64,000 nucleotides of DNA from Sphingomonas beigongshangi (GTDB lineage: Bacteria; Pseudomonadota; Alphaproteobacteria; Sphingomonadales; Sphingomonadaceae). Below, one piece after another: positions 8,998-19,168 of the stretch. The stretch covers positions 1 through 64,000 of the forward strand of contig NZ_JADHDT010000005.1 in assembly GCF_016820445.1 (NCBI RefSeq), in the 5' to 3' direction. The stretch's first letter is position 1; the number at the start of each line of letters is the position of its first letter. The position numbers and the translations under genes are program-made. The notes under the pieces are model-generated. The model had not been told where the DNA came from. It was given only the letters and a program-made list of their open reading frames with translations, and ran no database searches.

Positions 8998-11724
8998 TCA
9001 GCCGCCGAAGGTGCGCTGCCACCAGCCGCGGCGCGGCGTGTCGGTGGATTCGCCGGCGGAAGCCTCCGCATCCGCCGCGGCCGCATCGGCCGCCGGTTCC
9101 GCCGCCGGAGCGTCGGCCGGTGCGGCGACGGCCTCTGCCGACAAGGATTCTTCCGTCACGGCAGCGGGCGCGGCCTTGCGACGCGTGCGCTTGGGCTTGG
9201 GAGCCGCTTCCGTCGCCGCCTCTGTGGGGGCGTCGGCAACGGGTTCGGCGGCCGCCGGGGCGGCCTTCTTCCGGGTGCGCTTCGGCTTGGCGGGCGCTTC
9301 GGCTTCGGCCCCGACCTCGAGCGTCGCGGGCGCCGGCTCGGCCACCGGCTGCTCGGTCGTCGCAGCCTCGGTCGTCGGCGCGGCGGCCTTGCGGGCGCGC
9401 GGGCGGCGGCGGGTGCGCGGCGCCTCGGCGGGCGCATCCTCGACCGGTTCGGTCGCGGGCGCGTCCAGCCCGGTGGTCACGGGACCGGCATCGCCAGCCT
9501 CGACGATCGGCTCCAGTTCCGGCGCAGCGGCCTCGGCGGCCTCGGCGGCCTCGGCGGCCTCGGCGTTCTCGTTCGCCTCGACCGTGCCTTCGGCGCTCCG
9601 ACGACCACCACGGCGGCCGCGACGACCGCGACGGCGGCGCTTCTCGCCCTGGCCCTCGGCGACGGCGGCGTCTTCGACGTCCTCGCGGGCAAGGGTCTCG
9701 GCCTCGTCGTCACCGGCGTCATCGGCGTCCTGCTCGGCGTTGCCGGTCGCGGGCGTGGCGTCGACGCTATCGTCCTGCTGCTCGCCCTGCTCGTCGCGGC
9801 GACCACGGCCCCGGCCGCGACGACGACGGCGACGGCCGCGACGGCCCTCGCCGTCTTCGCCCTCGGCGCGATCCTCGCGCGGTGCACGGGTTTCGGCTTC
9901 CGCCTCGACCTCTTCCTCCTCGTCGAACTCCTCCTCGATATCCTCGGGCAGGTCGTCGTCGAGATCCTCGACCAGCGGCTCGATCTTGGGGGCGTGCGTC
10001 GGCGGCGGTCCGCTCGCCTCGACCGACATGCGCGCGCCTTCCTCTTCGCGATCCGGCAGGATCTCGACGGTCACGCCATAGCGATCCTCGATCTCCGCGA
10101 TGTCGGCGCGCTTCTTGTTGAGCACGTAGACGGCGGCTTCCTGGCTGGCGCGCAGCGTCAGGATCGACCCGCGGCCGCGCGCGGCCTCGTCCTCGATCAG
10201 GCGCAGCGCCGACAGGCCGGCGGACGAGGCGGTGCGGACCAGGCCGGTGCCTTCGCAATGCGGGCACTGGCGGGTCGACGCCTCAAGTACGCCGGTGCGC
10301 AGGCGCTGGCGGCTCATTTCCATCAGGCCGAAGCTGCTGATGCGGCCGACCTGGATGCGCGCGCGATCGTCCTTCAGCGCCTCCTTCATCGCCTTCTCGA
10401 CCTTGCGGACGTTCGAGCCGTTGTCCATGTCGATGAAGTCGATGACGACCAGGCCCGCCATGTCGCGCAGGCGCAGCTGGCGGGCGATCTCCTTGGCCGC
10501 CTCCAGGTTGGTCGCGGTCGCGGTCTGCTCGATATTGTGCTCGCGCGTCGAGCGGCCGGAGTTGATGTCGATCGACACCAGAGCCTCGGTCGGGTTGATG
10601 ACCAGATAGCCGCCCGACTTCAGCTGCACGACGGGGTTGTACATCGCCGCCAGCTGGTCCTCGACGTGCGCGCGCTGGAACAGCGGCACCGCGTCGGCAT
10701 ATTGCTTCACCCGGCGCGCATGGCTGGGCATCAGCAGCTTCATGAAGTCCTTGGCGTGGCGATAGCCGTCCTCGCCCTCGACGATCACCTCGTCGATCTC
10801 GCGATTATAGATGTCGCGGATCGCGCGCTTGATCAGGTCGCTGTCGCCATAGATCAGCGCCGGCGCCGACGAATGCAGCGTCGTTTCGCGGATGCCGTCC
10901 CACAGGCGCGCCAGATAGTCGAAGTCGCGCTTGATCTCGGTCTTGGTGCGCTGCAGTCCGGCGGTCCGCACGATGCAGCCCATCGACGACGGCAGCTGCA
11001 TGTCCGCCATGATCGACTTCAGCCGCTTGCGGTCGGCCGCATTGCTGATCTTCCGCGAGATACCGCCGCCGTGCGACGTATTGGGCATCAGCACGCAATA
11101 GCGGCCGGCCAGCGACAGATAGGTGGTCAGCGCCGCGCCCTTGTTGCCGCGCTCTTCCTTGACGACCTGGACCAGCAGCACCTGACGACGGCGGATCACG
11201 TCCTGGATCTTGTAGCGGCGGCGCAGATTCATGCGGCGCTGGCGCAGTGCTTCGACCTGGTCGTCGTTGCCGTTGCCGCGCGGACGCTTCGACGTGCCGG
11301 TCGCCTCCGCATCGTCGGCATGGTCGTCGTGATCGTCGTGATGGTCGTCGCCGTGGTCGTCCACGGCGTCGTGATCGCCCTCGAACTCCTCGTCGTCGCC
11401 GTCATGTTCGGCGCGCAGCGCGGCCTCTTCGGCGGCATGCTCCGCCTCTTCGCGCAGCAGCGCGTCGCGATCCTCCTTGGGGATCTGGTAATAATCGGGG
11501 TGGATCTCGCTGAACGCCAGGAAGCCGTGGCGGTTGCCGCCATAGTCGACGAACGCCGCCTGCAGCGACGGCTCGACGCGCGTCACCTTGGCGAGATAGA
11601 TGTTTCCCTTGAGCTGCTTGCGCTCGGCGCTCTCGAAATCGAATTCTTCAATACGGTTGTTCTTGACGACGGCGACCCGGGTCTCTTCCCGGTGGCGTGC
11701 GTCGATCAGCATACGCGTGGTCAT
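8998..11724 (-). CDS. rne: Ribonuclease E
   Basis: Endoribonuclease E/G of 908 residues, core of the RNA degradosome. MTTRMLIDA and an S1 RNA-binding region are followed by the catalytic domain with VVIDFIDMDNGSN and the zinc-link CPHCEGTG. As in alphaproteobacterial enzymes, the S1 region is interrupted by an acidic insert, here with an extreme His/Asp stretch near residues 118-135. The last 350 residues are low complexity: acidic, Arg-rich (RRGRRRRRRGRGRG) and Ala/Pro/Lys segments including a 9-bp DNA repeat giving AAEAAEAAE (around 9527-9565), the scaffold region that binds RNA and partners. The terminator lies just downstream. Long divergent leader towards the amidase gene. Confidence 0.95.
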   Translation of the reverse strand: MTTRMLIDARHREETRVAVVKNNRIEEFDFESAERKQLKGNIYLAKVTRVEPSLQAAFVDYGGNRHGFLAFSEIHPDYYQIPKEDRDALLREEAEHAAEEAALRAEHDGDDEEFEGDHDAVDDHGDDHHDDHDDHADDAEATGTSKRPRGNGNDDQVEALRQRRMNLRRRYKIQDVIRRRQVLLVQVVKEERGNKGAALTTYLSLAGRYCVLMPNTSHGGGISRKISNAADRKRLKSIMADMQLPSSMGCIVRTAGLQRTKTEIKRDFDYLARLWDGIRETTLHSSAPALIYGDSDLIKRAIRDIYNREIDEVIVEGEDGYRHAKDFMKLLMPSHARRVKQYADAVPLFQRAHVEDQLAAMYNPVVQLKSGGYLVINPTEALVSIDINSGRSTREHNIEQTATATNLEAAKEIARQLRLRDMAGLVVIDFIDMDNGSNVRKVEKAMKEALKDDRARIQVGRISSFGLMEMSRQRLRTGVLEASTRQCPHCEGTGLVRTASSAGLSALRLIEDEAARGRGSILTLRASQEAAVYVLNKKRADIAEIEDRYGVTVEILPDREEEGARMSVEASGPPPTHAPKIEPLVEDLDDDLPEDIEEEFDEEEEVEAEAETRAPREDRAEGEDGEGRRGRRRRRRGRGRGRRDEQGEQQDDSVDATPATGNAEQDADDAGDDEAETLAREDVEDAAVAEGQGEKRRRRGRRGRRGGRRSAEGTVEANENAEAAEAAEAAEAAAPELEPIVEAGDAGPVTTGLDAPATEPVEDAPAEAPRTRRRPRARKAAAPTTEAATTEQPVAEPAPATLEVGAEAEAPAKPKRTRKKAAPAAAEPVADAPTEAATEAAPKPKRTRRKAAPAAVTEESLSAEAVAAPADAPAAEPAADAAAADAEASAGESTDTPRRGWWQRTFGG

Positions 11725-12187
11725 TGAATAGTCTCCACGCGCGTCCCGGTGGTGCGGCAGGGCCGGCAGCAGGGCGGGGCGCGCGACGATGAAGCGCGCC
11801 GATCACGTCGGCGCGGGTGTTTGGCAAAGATGCGTCTGCTCGCCCGGCAATCTGGGGGGCACGGCCCGCCCACACGCCCGCGCATCCGCCGGCAACTGCC
11901 GGGCGGTGTCGGAACGTGGAGAAATGCGTCATGCGAGCGTCAACCTGGTTATGTCCCGCGCCAGAACGGCACGGCGGACCGATGTGTCGCCGACCTTGGT
12001 CGCGACGCACGGGTACATTTGATTAGGTAGCATTGTGAGAGCCGCATCGCAACCGGCGGTAAATTGCCGGTTTCGGCGGCAAAATCGTGCCCAACGGACA
12101 ATTAACCCTGCCGCGCAACCCGGTGGCAGGAGCTTGGCTCCTATCGGAACTTCTCGCGATCACAAGGGGATCGCCAAAGGGGTATGG
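11725..12187. other. Divergent upstream region of rne and the amidase gene
   Basis: 463 bases between two divergent starts. It must hold both promoters and probably a long rne 5' leader; rne genes of other bacteria autoregulate through such leaders, but no specific structure could be assigned here. A short imperfect dyad (ACCGGCGGTAAATTGCCGGT) lies near 12052-12071. No gene was supported. Confidence 0.5.
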
Positions 12188-13435
12188 ATGGTTTTTCGCT
12201 GGACCCGCGGCCGGGTGAAGCGGCAAATACGTGCCGTGTTCGCGTTCCTGGCCCTCTTCGCCGGATGGCTCGTCGGCGGTCCCGCCGCCGCGGCGACCGC
12301 GGTGCGTAGCGTGTCGGTGGTCGACGGGCGGATCGACATCCGCTTCGACGGCCCGGTCGGCGATGCGACCGGCCTCATCCTCAAGGGCACGCGGCAGATC
12401 GCGGTCGACGTCGCGGGGGCGATGCCCGGCGCGCATGCGATCGGCGGGGGGCCGGTGGCCGGCATCCGCCAGATCGCGCATGCCGGCGGCACGCGGCTGC
12501 TGTTCGACCTCGCGCGTCCGGCGGTCATCGACGACGGCGGCTTCGATCCCGACGGACGGCGCCTGACGCTGTCGCTCCAGGCGGTCGACGTGGCGCGATT
12601 CGCCGCCGCGAGCGCGGCGGGCCCACTCAGCTTTTTCCCCTTCGATCTCGGCACGCTGACCGCGCGGCCGAAGTACAAGGTGTCCGTGCCGGTGCCGCCG
12701 CCGGCGCGCGGCGTGAAGCTGCCGCGTGTCGAGGGCGAGGACGACCGGCCGCTGGTGGTGATCGATGCGGGCCATGGCGGTGTCGATCCCGGCGCGATCA
12801 ACGCCGAGACCGGGCTGCGCGAGAAGGACGTGACGCTGCGCATCGCGAAGGCGATCCGCGACCAGCTTCTCGCCAGCGGTCGCGTGCGCGTCGCGCTGAC
12901 TCGCGACGACGACCGCTACCTCGTCCTGCGCGAGCGGTTCGGCATCGCGCGACGGCTGCACGCCAATCTGTTCATCTCGATCCATTGCGACAGCGTCGGC
13001 AGCGGCGAGGCGAGCGGTGCCTCGGTCTACACGTTGTCGGAAGTGGCATCGGACAAGGAGGCCGCACGGCTCGCGGCGCGGGAGAACAAGGCGGACGTGA
13101 TCAGCGGCATCAACCTCGGCGACGCCGGTGCGGACGTGTCGTCGATCCTGATCGACCTGACCCAGCGCGAGACGATGAACACGTCCGCCAACTTCGCGCG
13201 GCTGCTGGGGCGCGAGGCGAAGCCCCTGATCCCGACGAAGGACGTCTTCCACCGCATGGCGTCGCTGATGGTGCTCAAGGCACCCGACATGCCGTCGATC
13301 CTGTTCGAAACGGGCTATATCTCGAACGCGCGCGACGCCGCCTTCCTGGACAGCCGCGAGGGGCGCGAGAAGATCGGGGAAAGCGTGACGCGCGCGATCG
13401 AGGTGCACTTCGCCCGCCAGATGGTGAGCCGCTAG
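12188..13435 (+). CDS. N-acetylmuramoyl-L-alanine amidase (AmiC-like)
   Basis: Periplasmic zinc amidase that cleaves the peptide stem from murein during cell separation. The 415-residue protein has a signal peptide (AVFAFLALFAGWLVGGPAAAA), an N-terminal AMIN-type beta domain, and an Amidase_3 domain with VVIDAGHGGVDPGA, the second zinc ligand SIHCDS and the C-terminal FETGYISN. The start is the ATG at 12188, five bases after AAAGGGG; upstream in-frame extension is not supported. PBP1A follows, so a murein hydrolase and synthase are adjacent. A large inverted repeat and a dispersed element lie directly after the stop. Confidence 0.93.
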   Translation: MVFRWTRGRVKRQIRAVFAFLALFAGWLVGGPAAAATAVRSVSVVDGRIDIRFDGPVGDATGLILKGTRQIAVDVAGAMPGAHAIGGGPVAGIRQIAHAGGTRLLFDLARPAVIDDGGFDPDGRRLTLSLQAVDVARFAAASAAGPLSFFPFDLGTLTARPKYKVSVPVPPPARGVKLPRVEGEDDRPLVVIDAGHGGVDPGAINAETGLREKDVTLRIAKAIRDQLLASGRVRVALTRDDDRYLVLRERFGIARRLHANLFISIHCDSVGSGEASGASVYTLSEVASDKEAARLAARENKADVISGINLGDAGADVSSILIDLTQRETMNTSANFARLLGREAKPLIPTKDVFHRMASLMVLKAPDMPSILFETGYISNARDAAFLDSREGREKIGESVTRAIEVHFARQMVSR

Positions 13436-13574
13436 GGTCCGGTCCACCTGCATGGAAGCGGCGCCGGCTCTCATCCCAACCCGGCCGCTCATCCACGATA
13501 CGCTGTGTGGGCGGCCGGGTGGGGGTGAGGGCCGTCGCCGCCCCGATCCGCCTTGCCGGATCGCACGCTAACGG
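13436..13574 (+). repeat. Dispersed intergenic element, copy 1, with large inverted repeat
   Basis: Begins GGTCCGGTCCACCTG right after the amidase stop and ends with a hairpin GATCCG-CCTTGC-CGGATC and CGCACGCTAACGG. Inside it lies an inverted repeat, ACCCGGCCGC at 13479-13488 against GCGGCCGGGT at 13511-13520, extending imperfectly to 19 bp. Related copies occur near 18.1, 54.7 and 58.2 kb, always right after a plus-strand stop codon. Confidence 0.6.
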
Positions 13575-13670
13575 CCGCGCAGCATGGCGGTTCGCCGCCG
13601 CAACGCGGCGCGGCACGCCGCAATCGGCTGGCAACCGGCTGCGAACCTGCTACACGCGAGCCGCAAGTCT

Positions 13671-16184
13671 ATGGCGTCCGATCCCCCCAGCACCACCCGC
13701 ATGACCCGGTATCGCGACGCAGGCGGCCTGCGCGGCGTGGTGCGGGCCGCCTGGGGTCGGTGGTGGGTCAAGGCGCTCGCGGTTCTCGCGGTGCTGGCCG
13801 CGATCGGCTATGGCGTGTTGTGGATCACGATCCTGCGCGATCTGCCCTCCGTCGCCCAGTTGCGCACCTATGAGCCGCCGCTGCCGACGAACGTGCGCGG
13901 CAACGACGGCAATCCCATCCAGTCCTATGCGCGGGAACGGCGCGTCGAGCTGTCTTACAGCGAATATCCGCCGCTGCTGGTCCGCGCCTTCCTGGCGGCG
14001 GAGGACAAGACCTTCTTCGAGCATCACGGCGTCGATTACCCCGGACTTGCCGGCGCGGTCATCGATTACGCCCGCAAGTTCGGCAGCGGCAAGCGCGCCC
14101 GCGGCGGCTCGACGATCACGCAGCAGGTCGCCAAGAACCTGCTTATCGGCAACGAATATTCGCCCACGCGCAAGCTGAAGGAGGCGATCCTCGCCTTCCG
14201 GATCGAGGATACGCTGCAAAAGCCGCAGATCCTGGAACTCTACCTCAACCAGATCGCGCTCGGCCGGAACGCCTTCGGGGTCGAAGCGGCGAGCCACGCC
14301 TATTTCGACAAGGAGCTGCCCGAGCTCGATCTCGCGCAGCTCGCCTATCTCGCCGTCCTGCCGAAGGGGCCGTCGAACTACGATCCGGTCCGCCACCCAG
14401 ACCGCGCCATGGAACGGCGCAACTGGGTGTTGGGCGAAATGCTGAAGAACGGCTTCATCACGCAGGCGCAGCACGATCAGGCGGTGGCGGAGCCGCTCGG
14501 CACGATCCTGCGCCGCACGCCCAAGTTCGAGCGCGTCGGCGGCTATTTCGTCGAGGAGGTGCGCCGGCAGCTGATCGATAAGTTCGGCGAGAATTCGCAG
14601 GACGGCCCGTATAGCGTCTATGCGGGCGGCCTGTGGGTGCGCACCAGCCTCGACACGCGATTGCAGGACCTGGCGACCCAGGCGCTTCGCGACGGACTGA
14701 TCCGGTACGATCGCGGACGCGGCTGGTCCGGCCCGATCCGTCATGTCGAGATCGAGGACGACAATTGGCTCGGCGCGCTGATCAACACCAACATCGCGCT
14801 CGACTATGCCGATTGGCGCGCCGCGATCGTCATCGCCCGCGACGGTGACGCGTGGCGGATCGGCTTCGGCGACGGCAAGACGGGCGAACTGCCGCGGTCG
14901 CGGGCCCTCATGCCGGTGCGCGGCAGCGCGGCGACCAGCTTCTCGGCGCTGAAGCCCGGCGACATCATCGCGGTCGCGCCCGAAGGCGGCAGCTGGTCGA
15001 TCCGGTCGATCCCCAAGGTTTCGGGCGGTTTCGTCGTCGAGGAGCCGGCGACCGGCCGCGTGCTCGCGATGCAGGGGGGCTTCGACAGCCGCATCCAGGC
15101 GTTCAATCGCGCGACACAGGCGCTGCGCCAGCCGGGGTCGACGATAAAACCCATCGTCTATTCTGCCGCGCTGGAAAACGGGATGACGCCCGCGACGATC
15201 ATCCTTGATGCGCCCTATTGCGTCTACCAGGGGGCACGGCTCGGCCAGAAATGCTTCCGCAACTTCGCCAACATGCGCGCGGCGGGGCCGCACACGATGC
15301 GCTGGGGCATCGAGCAGTCGCGCAACCTGATGACGGTCCGCGCCGCGGCGACGACGGGCATGCCCAAGGTGGTGGACGTGATGAAGCGGCTGGGCGTCGG
15401 CACCTATTCGCCTTATCTCGCGATCGCGCTCGGCGCGGGCGAGACGACCGTCAGCCGCATGGTCAACGCCTATGCCACGATCGCCAACCAGGGGCGCGCG
15501 CATGATCCGAGCCTGATCGACTTCGTGCAGGATCGCCACGGCAAGGTGATCTGGCCGGAGAATTGGCGTGCCTGCGACGGCTGCAACGCGCCCGACTGGA
15601 ACGGCAAGGCGATGCCGCGCCCGCGGGACCGGACGCGGCAGGCGATCGACGCGATGACCGCCTATCAGATGGTGCACATCACCGAAGGCGTCATCCAGCG
15701 CGGTACGGCGACCGTTCTGCGCGATCTCGACCGGCCGATGATGGGCAAGACGGGCACAACGACCGGTCCGACCGACGTCTGGTTCATCGGCGGCACGCCG
15801 CAGTTCATCGGCGGTCTCTATCTCGGCTACGACAGTCCGCGGCGCCTGGGCGCGGCGGAGGGCGGCACCGTCGCCGCGCCGATCTTCAAGGAGTTCGCGG
15901 TCAAGGCCTATGAGGGGCTCGACAAGCTGCCCTTCCGCGCCGCGCCGGGCATCCGCATGGTCCGGATCGATCGCGCGAGCGGTCGGCCGGTCTACGGCAC
16001 CTTCCCCACCGACACCGACCCCAAGCCGGCGGTGATCTGGGAAGCGTTCAAGCCGGAGAGCGAGCCGCGCCGTGCGGCGCGCCATGCGGGGCCCACGCCT
16101 GCCGCCGCCGCCACCCCCTCCGCGGCGAAGACACAGGCGCCGCGCGACAGCGACTTCTTGCAAAGGGAAGGCGGAATCTACTAG
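13671..16184 (+). CDS. Penicillin-binding protein 1A, bifunctional transglycosylase/transpeptidase
   Basis: Class A PBP that polymerises and cross-links peptidoglycan. After a cytoplasmic tail and one membrane helix (about 33-55), the GT51 domain shows [10 protein letters not shown] (111-120) and RGGSTITQQ (144-152). An inserted OB-like region precedes the transpeptidase domain with the catalytic STIK (Ser490), SRN (550) and KTGT (693). The tail is Pro/Ala-rich. Length 837 residues fits PBP1A. The start at 13671 has a weak ribosome site; an ATG ten codons later is possible. Lies downstream of an amidase in the same orientation. Confidence 0.93.
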   Translation: MASDPPSTTRMTRYRDAGGLRGVVRAAWGRWWVKALAVLAVLAAIGYGVLWITILRDLPSVAQLRTYEPPLPTNVRGNDGNPIQSYARERRVELSYSEYPPLLVRAFLAAEDKTFFEHHGVDYPGLAGAVIDYARKFGSGKRARGGSTITQQVAKNLLIGNEYSPTRKLKEAILAFRIEDTLQKPQILELYLNQIALGRNAFGVEAASHAYFDKELPELDLAQLAYLAVLPKGPSNYDPVRHPDRAMERRNWVLGEMLKNGFITQAQHDQAVAEPLGTILRRTPKFERVGGYFVEEVRRQLIDKFGENSQDGPYSVYAGGLWVRTSLDTRLQDLATQALRDGLIRYDRGRGWSGPIRHVEIEDDNWLGALINTNIALDYADWRAAIVIARDGDAWRIGFGDGKTGELPRSRALMPVRGSAATSFSALKPGDIIAVAPEGGSWSIRSIPKVSGGFVVEEPATGRVLAMQGGFDSRIQAFNRATQALRQPGSTIKPIVYSAALENGMTPATIILDAPYCVYQGARLGQKCFRNFANMRAAGPHTMRWGIEQSRNLMTVRAAATTGMPKVVDVMKRLGVGTYSPYLAIALGAGETTVSRMVNAYATIANQGRAHDPSLIDFVQDRHGKVIWPENWRACDGCNAPDWNGKAMPRPRDRTRQAIDAMTAYQMVHITEGVIQRGTATVLRDLDRPMMGKTGTTTGPTDVWFIGGTPQFIGGLYLGYDSPRRLGAAEGGTVAAPIFKEFAVKAYEGLDKLPFRAAPGIRMVRIDRASGRPVYGTFPTDTDPKPAVIWEAFKPESEPRRAARHAGPTPAAAATPSAAKTQAPRDSDFLQREGGIY

Positions 16185-16240
16185 CGCCGCTTCCATATCC
16201 GCGGTCCGTCCGCCATTCTTGCATTTTCCGGAGATCTTCC

Positions 16241-17368
16241 ATGCGCGCCGAAGCGCAATCCCATGTCGACCGCATCAAGGACGCGCTGGCGTTGCTCCGC
16301 CGCTTCCTCGATTGGGACCGCGCGCTGCGCCGGCTCGACGAACTCAACGCGCGGGTCGAGGACCAGGCGCTGTGGAACGACCCCAAGGCCGCGCAGGAGG
16401 TGATGCGCGAGCGTCGCCGACTCGACGAGGCGATCACCGCCACGAAAGCGATCCAGTCGGAACTCGACGACACCGTCGAGCTGATCGAGATGGCCGAAGC
16501 CGAGGGCGATACGGAGATGGAGACCGAGGGCGTCGAGGCGCTCGCCCAGCTCGCCGTGCGCGCCGAGCATGACAAGGTCCAGGCGCTGCTCGCGGGCGAG
16601 GCGGACGCGAACGACACCTATATCGAGATCAATTCGGGCGCGGGCGGCACCGAGAGCCAGGACTGGGCGGGCATGCTCCAGCGCATGTACACGCGCTGGG
16701 CCGAGCGCCGCGGCATGAAGGTCGAGCTCATCGACTATCACGCGGGCGAGCAGGCCGGGATCAAGTCCGCGACGCTGCTGGTCAAGGGCGAGAACGCCTA
16801 TGGCTTCGCCAAGACCGAAAGCGGCGTACACCGCCTGGTGCGGATCAGCCCCTACGACAGTGCCGCGCGGCGCCACACGAGCTTCTCGAGCGTCTGGGTC
16901 TATCCGGTCATCGATGACAATATCGAGGTCGACTATAACGAGAGCGACCTGCGCATCGACACGTATCGCGCATCCGGCGCCGGCGGCCAGCACATCAACA
17001 CGACCGATTCGGCGGTGCGCATCACGCACATCCCGACCGGCATCGTCGTGCAGTGCCAGAACCAGCGTTCGCAGCACAAGAACAAGGCGGAGGCGTACAA
17101 CCAGCTGCGCGCGCGCCTGTACGAGCTGGAGCTGCAGAAGCGCGAGGCGGTCGCCAATGCGGAGAACGCCACGAAGACCGATATCGGCTGGGGCCACCAG
17201 ATCCGCTCCTATGTGCTGCAGCCCTATCAGCTGGTGAAGGACCTGCGCACCGGCGTCACCTCTACCGCGCCCGGCGACGTGCTCGACGGCGCGCTCGACC
17301 CGTTCATGGCGGCGGCGCTGTCGCAGCGGGTGACGGGCGAGAAGGTTGATGTGGAGGATGTCGACTGA
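16241..17368 (+). CDS. prfB: Peptide chain release factor 2
   Basis: RF2 terminates translation at UGA and UAA. The 375-residue protein carries GGQ at 248-250 (peptidyl-tRNA hydrolysis) and the stop-codon recognition loop as [13 protein letters not shown], starting at 203; enterobacterial RF2 has SPF here. The gene is one uninterrupted reading frame, so the programmed +1 frameshift that autoregulates E. coli prfB is absent. The ATG follows GGAG at a spacing of 8. The methyltransferase gene starts at the last base of the stop codon. Confidence 0.96.
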   Translation: MRAEAQSHVDRIKDALALLRRFLDWDRALRRLDELNARVEDQALWNDPKAAQEVMRERRRLDEAITATKAIQSELDDTVELIEMAEAEGDTEMETEGVEALAQLAVRAEHDKVQALLAGEADANDTYIEINSGAGGTESQDWAGMLQRMYTRWAERRGMKVELIDYHAGEQAGIKSATLLVKGENAYGFAKTESGVHRLVRISPYDSAARRHTSFSSVWVYPVIDDNIEVDYNESDLRIDTYRASGAGGQHINTTDSAVRITHIPTGIVVQCQNQRSQHKNKAEAYNQLRARLYELELQKREAVANAENATKTDIGWGHQIRSYVLQPYQLVKDLRTGVTSTAPGDVLDGALDPFMAAALSQRVTGEKVDVEDVD

Positions 17369-18108
17369 TGGCCGCGACGCGTCGCAGGGGGCGGGGGATG
17401 GTGGACGGCGTGCTGTGCGCGCTGCTGCTGCTTGCCGCCTGCGACGGGTCGAAGCCGTTGATCCGTCGCGATCCGGCCGAACCCGGCCCCTTTCCCGCCG
17501 CCGACAGGCCGGTCGCCAGCATCGTCTCGTCCCGCTGGTCGAGCGAGGAGGCGCGCGACCGCCTGAACGAGGCGACGGAGGTGATGGACAAGGCGAAGAT
17601 CCGCCGCGGTATGACCGTCGCGGACATTGGTGCAGGCGAGGGCTATTACACGATCCGCCTCGCCCAGCGGGTCGGCAAGACGGGGCGCGTGCTGGCGGAG
17701 GATATCGTCGCCAGCGTCCGCGATGCCCTGGCCGACCGCGTGGCGCGCGAGGATCTCGAGAACGTCTCGGTCCGGCTCGGCGAGCCGGCCGATCCCAAGC
17801 TTCCGGAACATAGTTTCGACCGCGTGCTGATGGTGCACATGTATCACGAGATCGCGCAGCCCTACGAGTTCCTCTGGCGGCTGCGTCCGTCGGTAAAGCC
17901 GGACGGCCTGGTCGTCGTCGTCGACGCGGACCGCCGTCCCCAGAATCACGGCACGCCGCCCGAACTGCTCCGCTGCGAGTTCGAGGCGGTCGGGTATCGC
18001 CAGGTGTCGCAGGCGCAGATGCCATCCGCGGGTGGCTACATGGCGACGTTCCAGCCCGTCGGCGCGCGTCCGGAGCCCGCGCAGATCAAGGCCTGCCGTC
18101 TCCGCTAG
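17368..18108 (+). CDS. Class I SAM-dependent methyltransferase with a lipoprotein signal
   Basis: 246 residues. The N-terminus has basic residues, a hydrophobic stretch and the lipobox-like LLAAC with Cys25, predicting a lipid-anchored exported protein. The body is a Rossmann methyltransferase with the glycine-rich SAM motif VADIGAGEGYYT, followed by FDRVLMVHMYHEI and a post-motif VVVVDADRR. Overlap with prfB (TGATG) suggests coupling. An exported methyltransferase is odd because SAM is cytoplasmic; a start at an internal methionine (residue 11) keeps the lipobox. Substrate unknown. Confidence 0.75.
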   Translation: MAATRRRGRGMVDGVLCALLLLAACDGSKPLIRRDPAEPGPFPAADRPVASIVSSRWSSEEARDRLNEATEVMDKAKIRRGMTVADIGAGEGYYTIRLAQRVGKTGRVLAEDIVASVRDALADRVAREDLENVSVRLGEPADPKLPEHSFDRVLMVHMYHEIAQPYEFLWRLRPSVKPDGLVVVVDADRRPQNHGTPPELLRCEFEAVGYRQVSQAQMPSAGGYMATFQPVGARPEPAQIKACRLR

Positions 18109-18176
18109 AGGCTGGTCCATGTGGGTGAGGGCCGGTACCGCGCCGATCCGGCCTTGCTCGATCGCACACTAACGGA
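18108..18176 (+). repeat. Dispersed intergenic element, copy 2
   Basis: Starts GGCTGGTCCATGTGGGTGAG at the methyltransferase stop and ends CTCGATCGCACACTAACGG. Over the last 50 bases it matches copy 1 closely (GGGTGAGGGCCG, CCGATCCG, CCTTGC, GATCGCAC, CTAACGG). Confidence 0.6.
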
Positions 18177-18741
18177 TGCCGCGGCGTCGATCGGACGGTG
18201 GATGCGCGCCGGCGTCGCGTCGGTCGTCCTTCCTGTCGATGCCATCGAACACGAACAGGGTCGTCGGCGCGCCGCGTTCCGGTACGGCGCCCTGGAACGC
18301 CTGCACCGGCGCGACCCGGCACCGTAGAGGGAAGCGGCGGCGCGCGGGCAGGGCGCGGTCGATCCCAATGCCCTTTGGGATCCAAGCCGCACGGTCATGA
18401 TGTGCGTCTGCAGACCAAGGGCGTCCAAACCGAACTTGAATGCGACCGCCGTGTGAACGAATCATGTTCAAAATGGCCTTGACGTTGAAAATAAAGATTA
18501 TTCTTGCGAGATAGGGGTGAACGTAGAGTCCTGTTCTCTGGAAAGGCGGCAGACAATCTAAAGAAGATCTTATCAGGCCGCGATTTTGTGCTTGATAATA
18601 TGCCTTTTGATTCACCTACTTGTCGGAGACGAGATCATTTAGGGACATCCTGGCCCTGATTAACCACAGATAATCGTTGGCAATCTGGATGTGCCGGCGT
18701 AATCGGTTATCAAGAACTTAACGATCAGGGGGTTTGGATAC
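18177..18741. other. Long region upstream of the curli genes
   Basis: About 565 bases without a supported gene. The first half is GC-rich, with overlapping frames on both strands but no ribosome site or recognisable protein. From about 18440 to 18741 the DNA becomes clearly A/T-rich, which contrasts with the surroundings and resembles the long regulated promoter regions upstream of curli operons. The csgF start is preceded by AGGGGG at a spacing of about 9. Confidence 0.5.
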
Positions 18742-19167
18742 ATGGCCTGGCGTAAGACCATGGCGAGTCTGGCAGCTGTGATGCTGACATTGCCCACGAT
18801 TGCCGTGGCGCAAGACCTGACGTATCAGCCGGTCAATCCGAGATTTGGCGGAAACCCATTCAATTCAAATCACTTGTTCGCCGAAGCTAACGGGCAGAAC
18901 AAATATCAGGATCCCAACGACCCGTCGAACCAGTCGCAGGCGGAGCTGTTCGCACGGCAATTGCAGTCGCAGCTGCTGTCATCGCTTTCCACGCAGGTCA
19001 CCAATGCGATCTTCGGTGCGAACCCGCAGCAGAGCGGTACGATCACCTTCGGGTCGCAGACCATCCAGTTCGTCCGTGGGCTGGACAGCGTGACGCTGAC
19101 CATCACCGACACGACGACGGGCAAGACGACGGTCATCACCGTGCCCACGCTGGTCAAGGCGAGCTGA
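18742..19167 (+). CDS. csgF: Curli assembly protein CsgF
   Basis: Small secreted factor (141 residues) of the curli amyloid pathway; CsgF caps the CsgG pore and couples secretion to nucleation. It has a signal peptide (VMLTLPTIAVA-QDL) and the CsgF hallmark just after cleavage, LTYQPVNPRFGGNPFNSNHLF, with FGGNPFN near 30-36, then a Gln-rich helix and a C-terminal beta segment. csgG begins one base after its stop. The upstream region is A/T-rich and probably regulated. Confidence 0.93.
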   Translation: MAWRKTMASLAAVMLTLPTIAVAQDLTYQPVNPRFGGNPFNSNHLFAEANGQNKYQDPNDPSNQSQAELFARQLQSQLLSSLSTQVTNAIFGANPQQSGTITFGSQTIQFVRGLDSVTLTITDTTTGKTTVITVPTLVKAS

Positions 19168-19168
19168 G

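Noticed and set aside
16241..17368. Programmed frameshift in prfB
   Set aside because: The whole RF2 is encoded in one frame with no internal UGA at the usual place.
18121..18615. Overlapping frames on both strands upstream of csgF
   Set aside because: No ribosome site, no domain, and none has clearly better codon character than the others.
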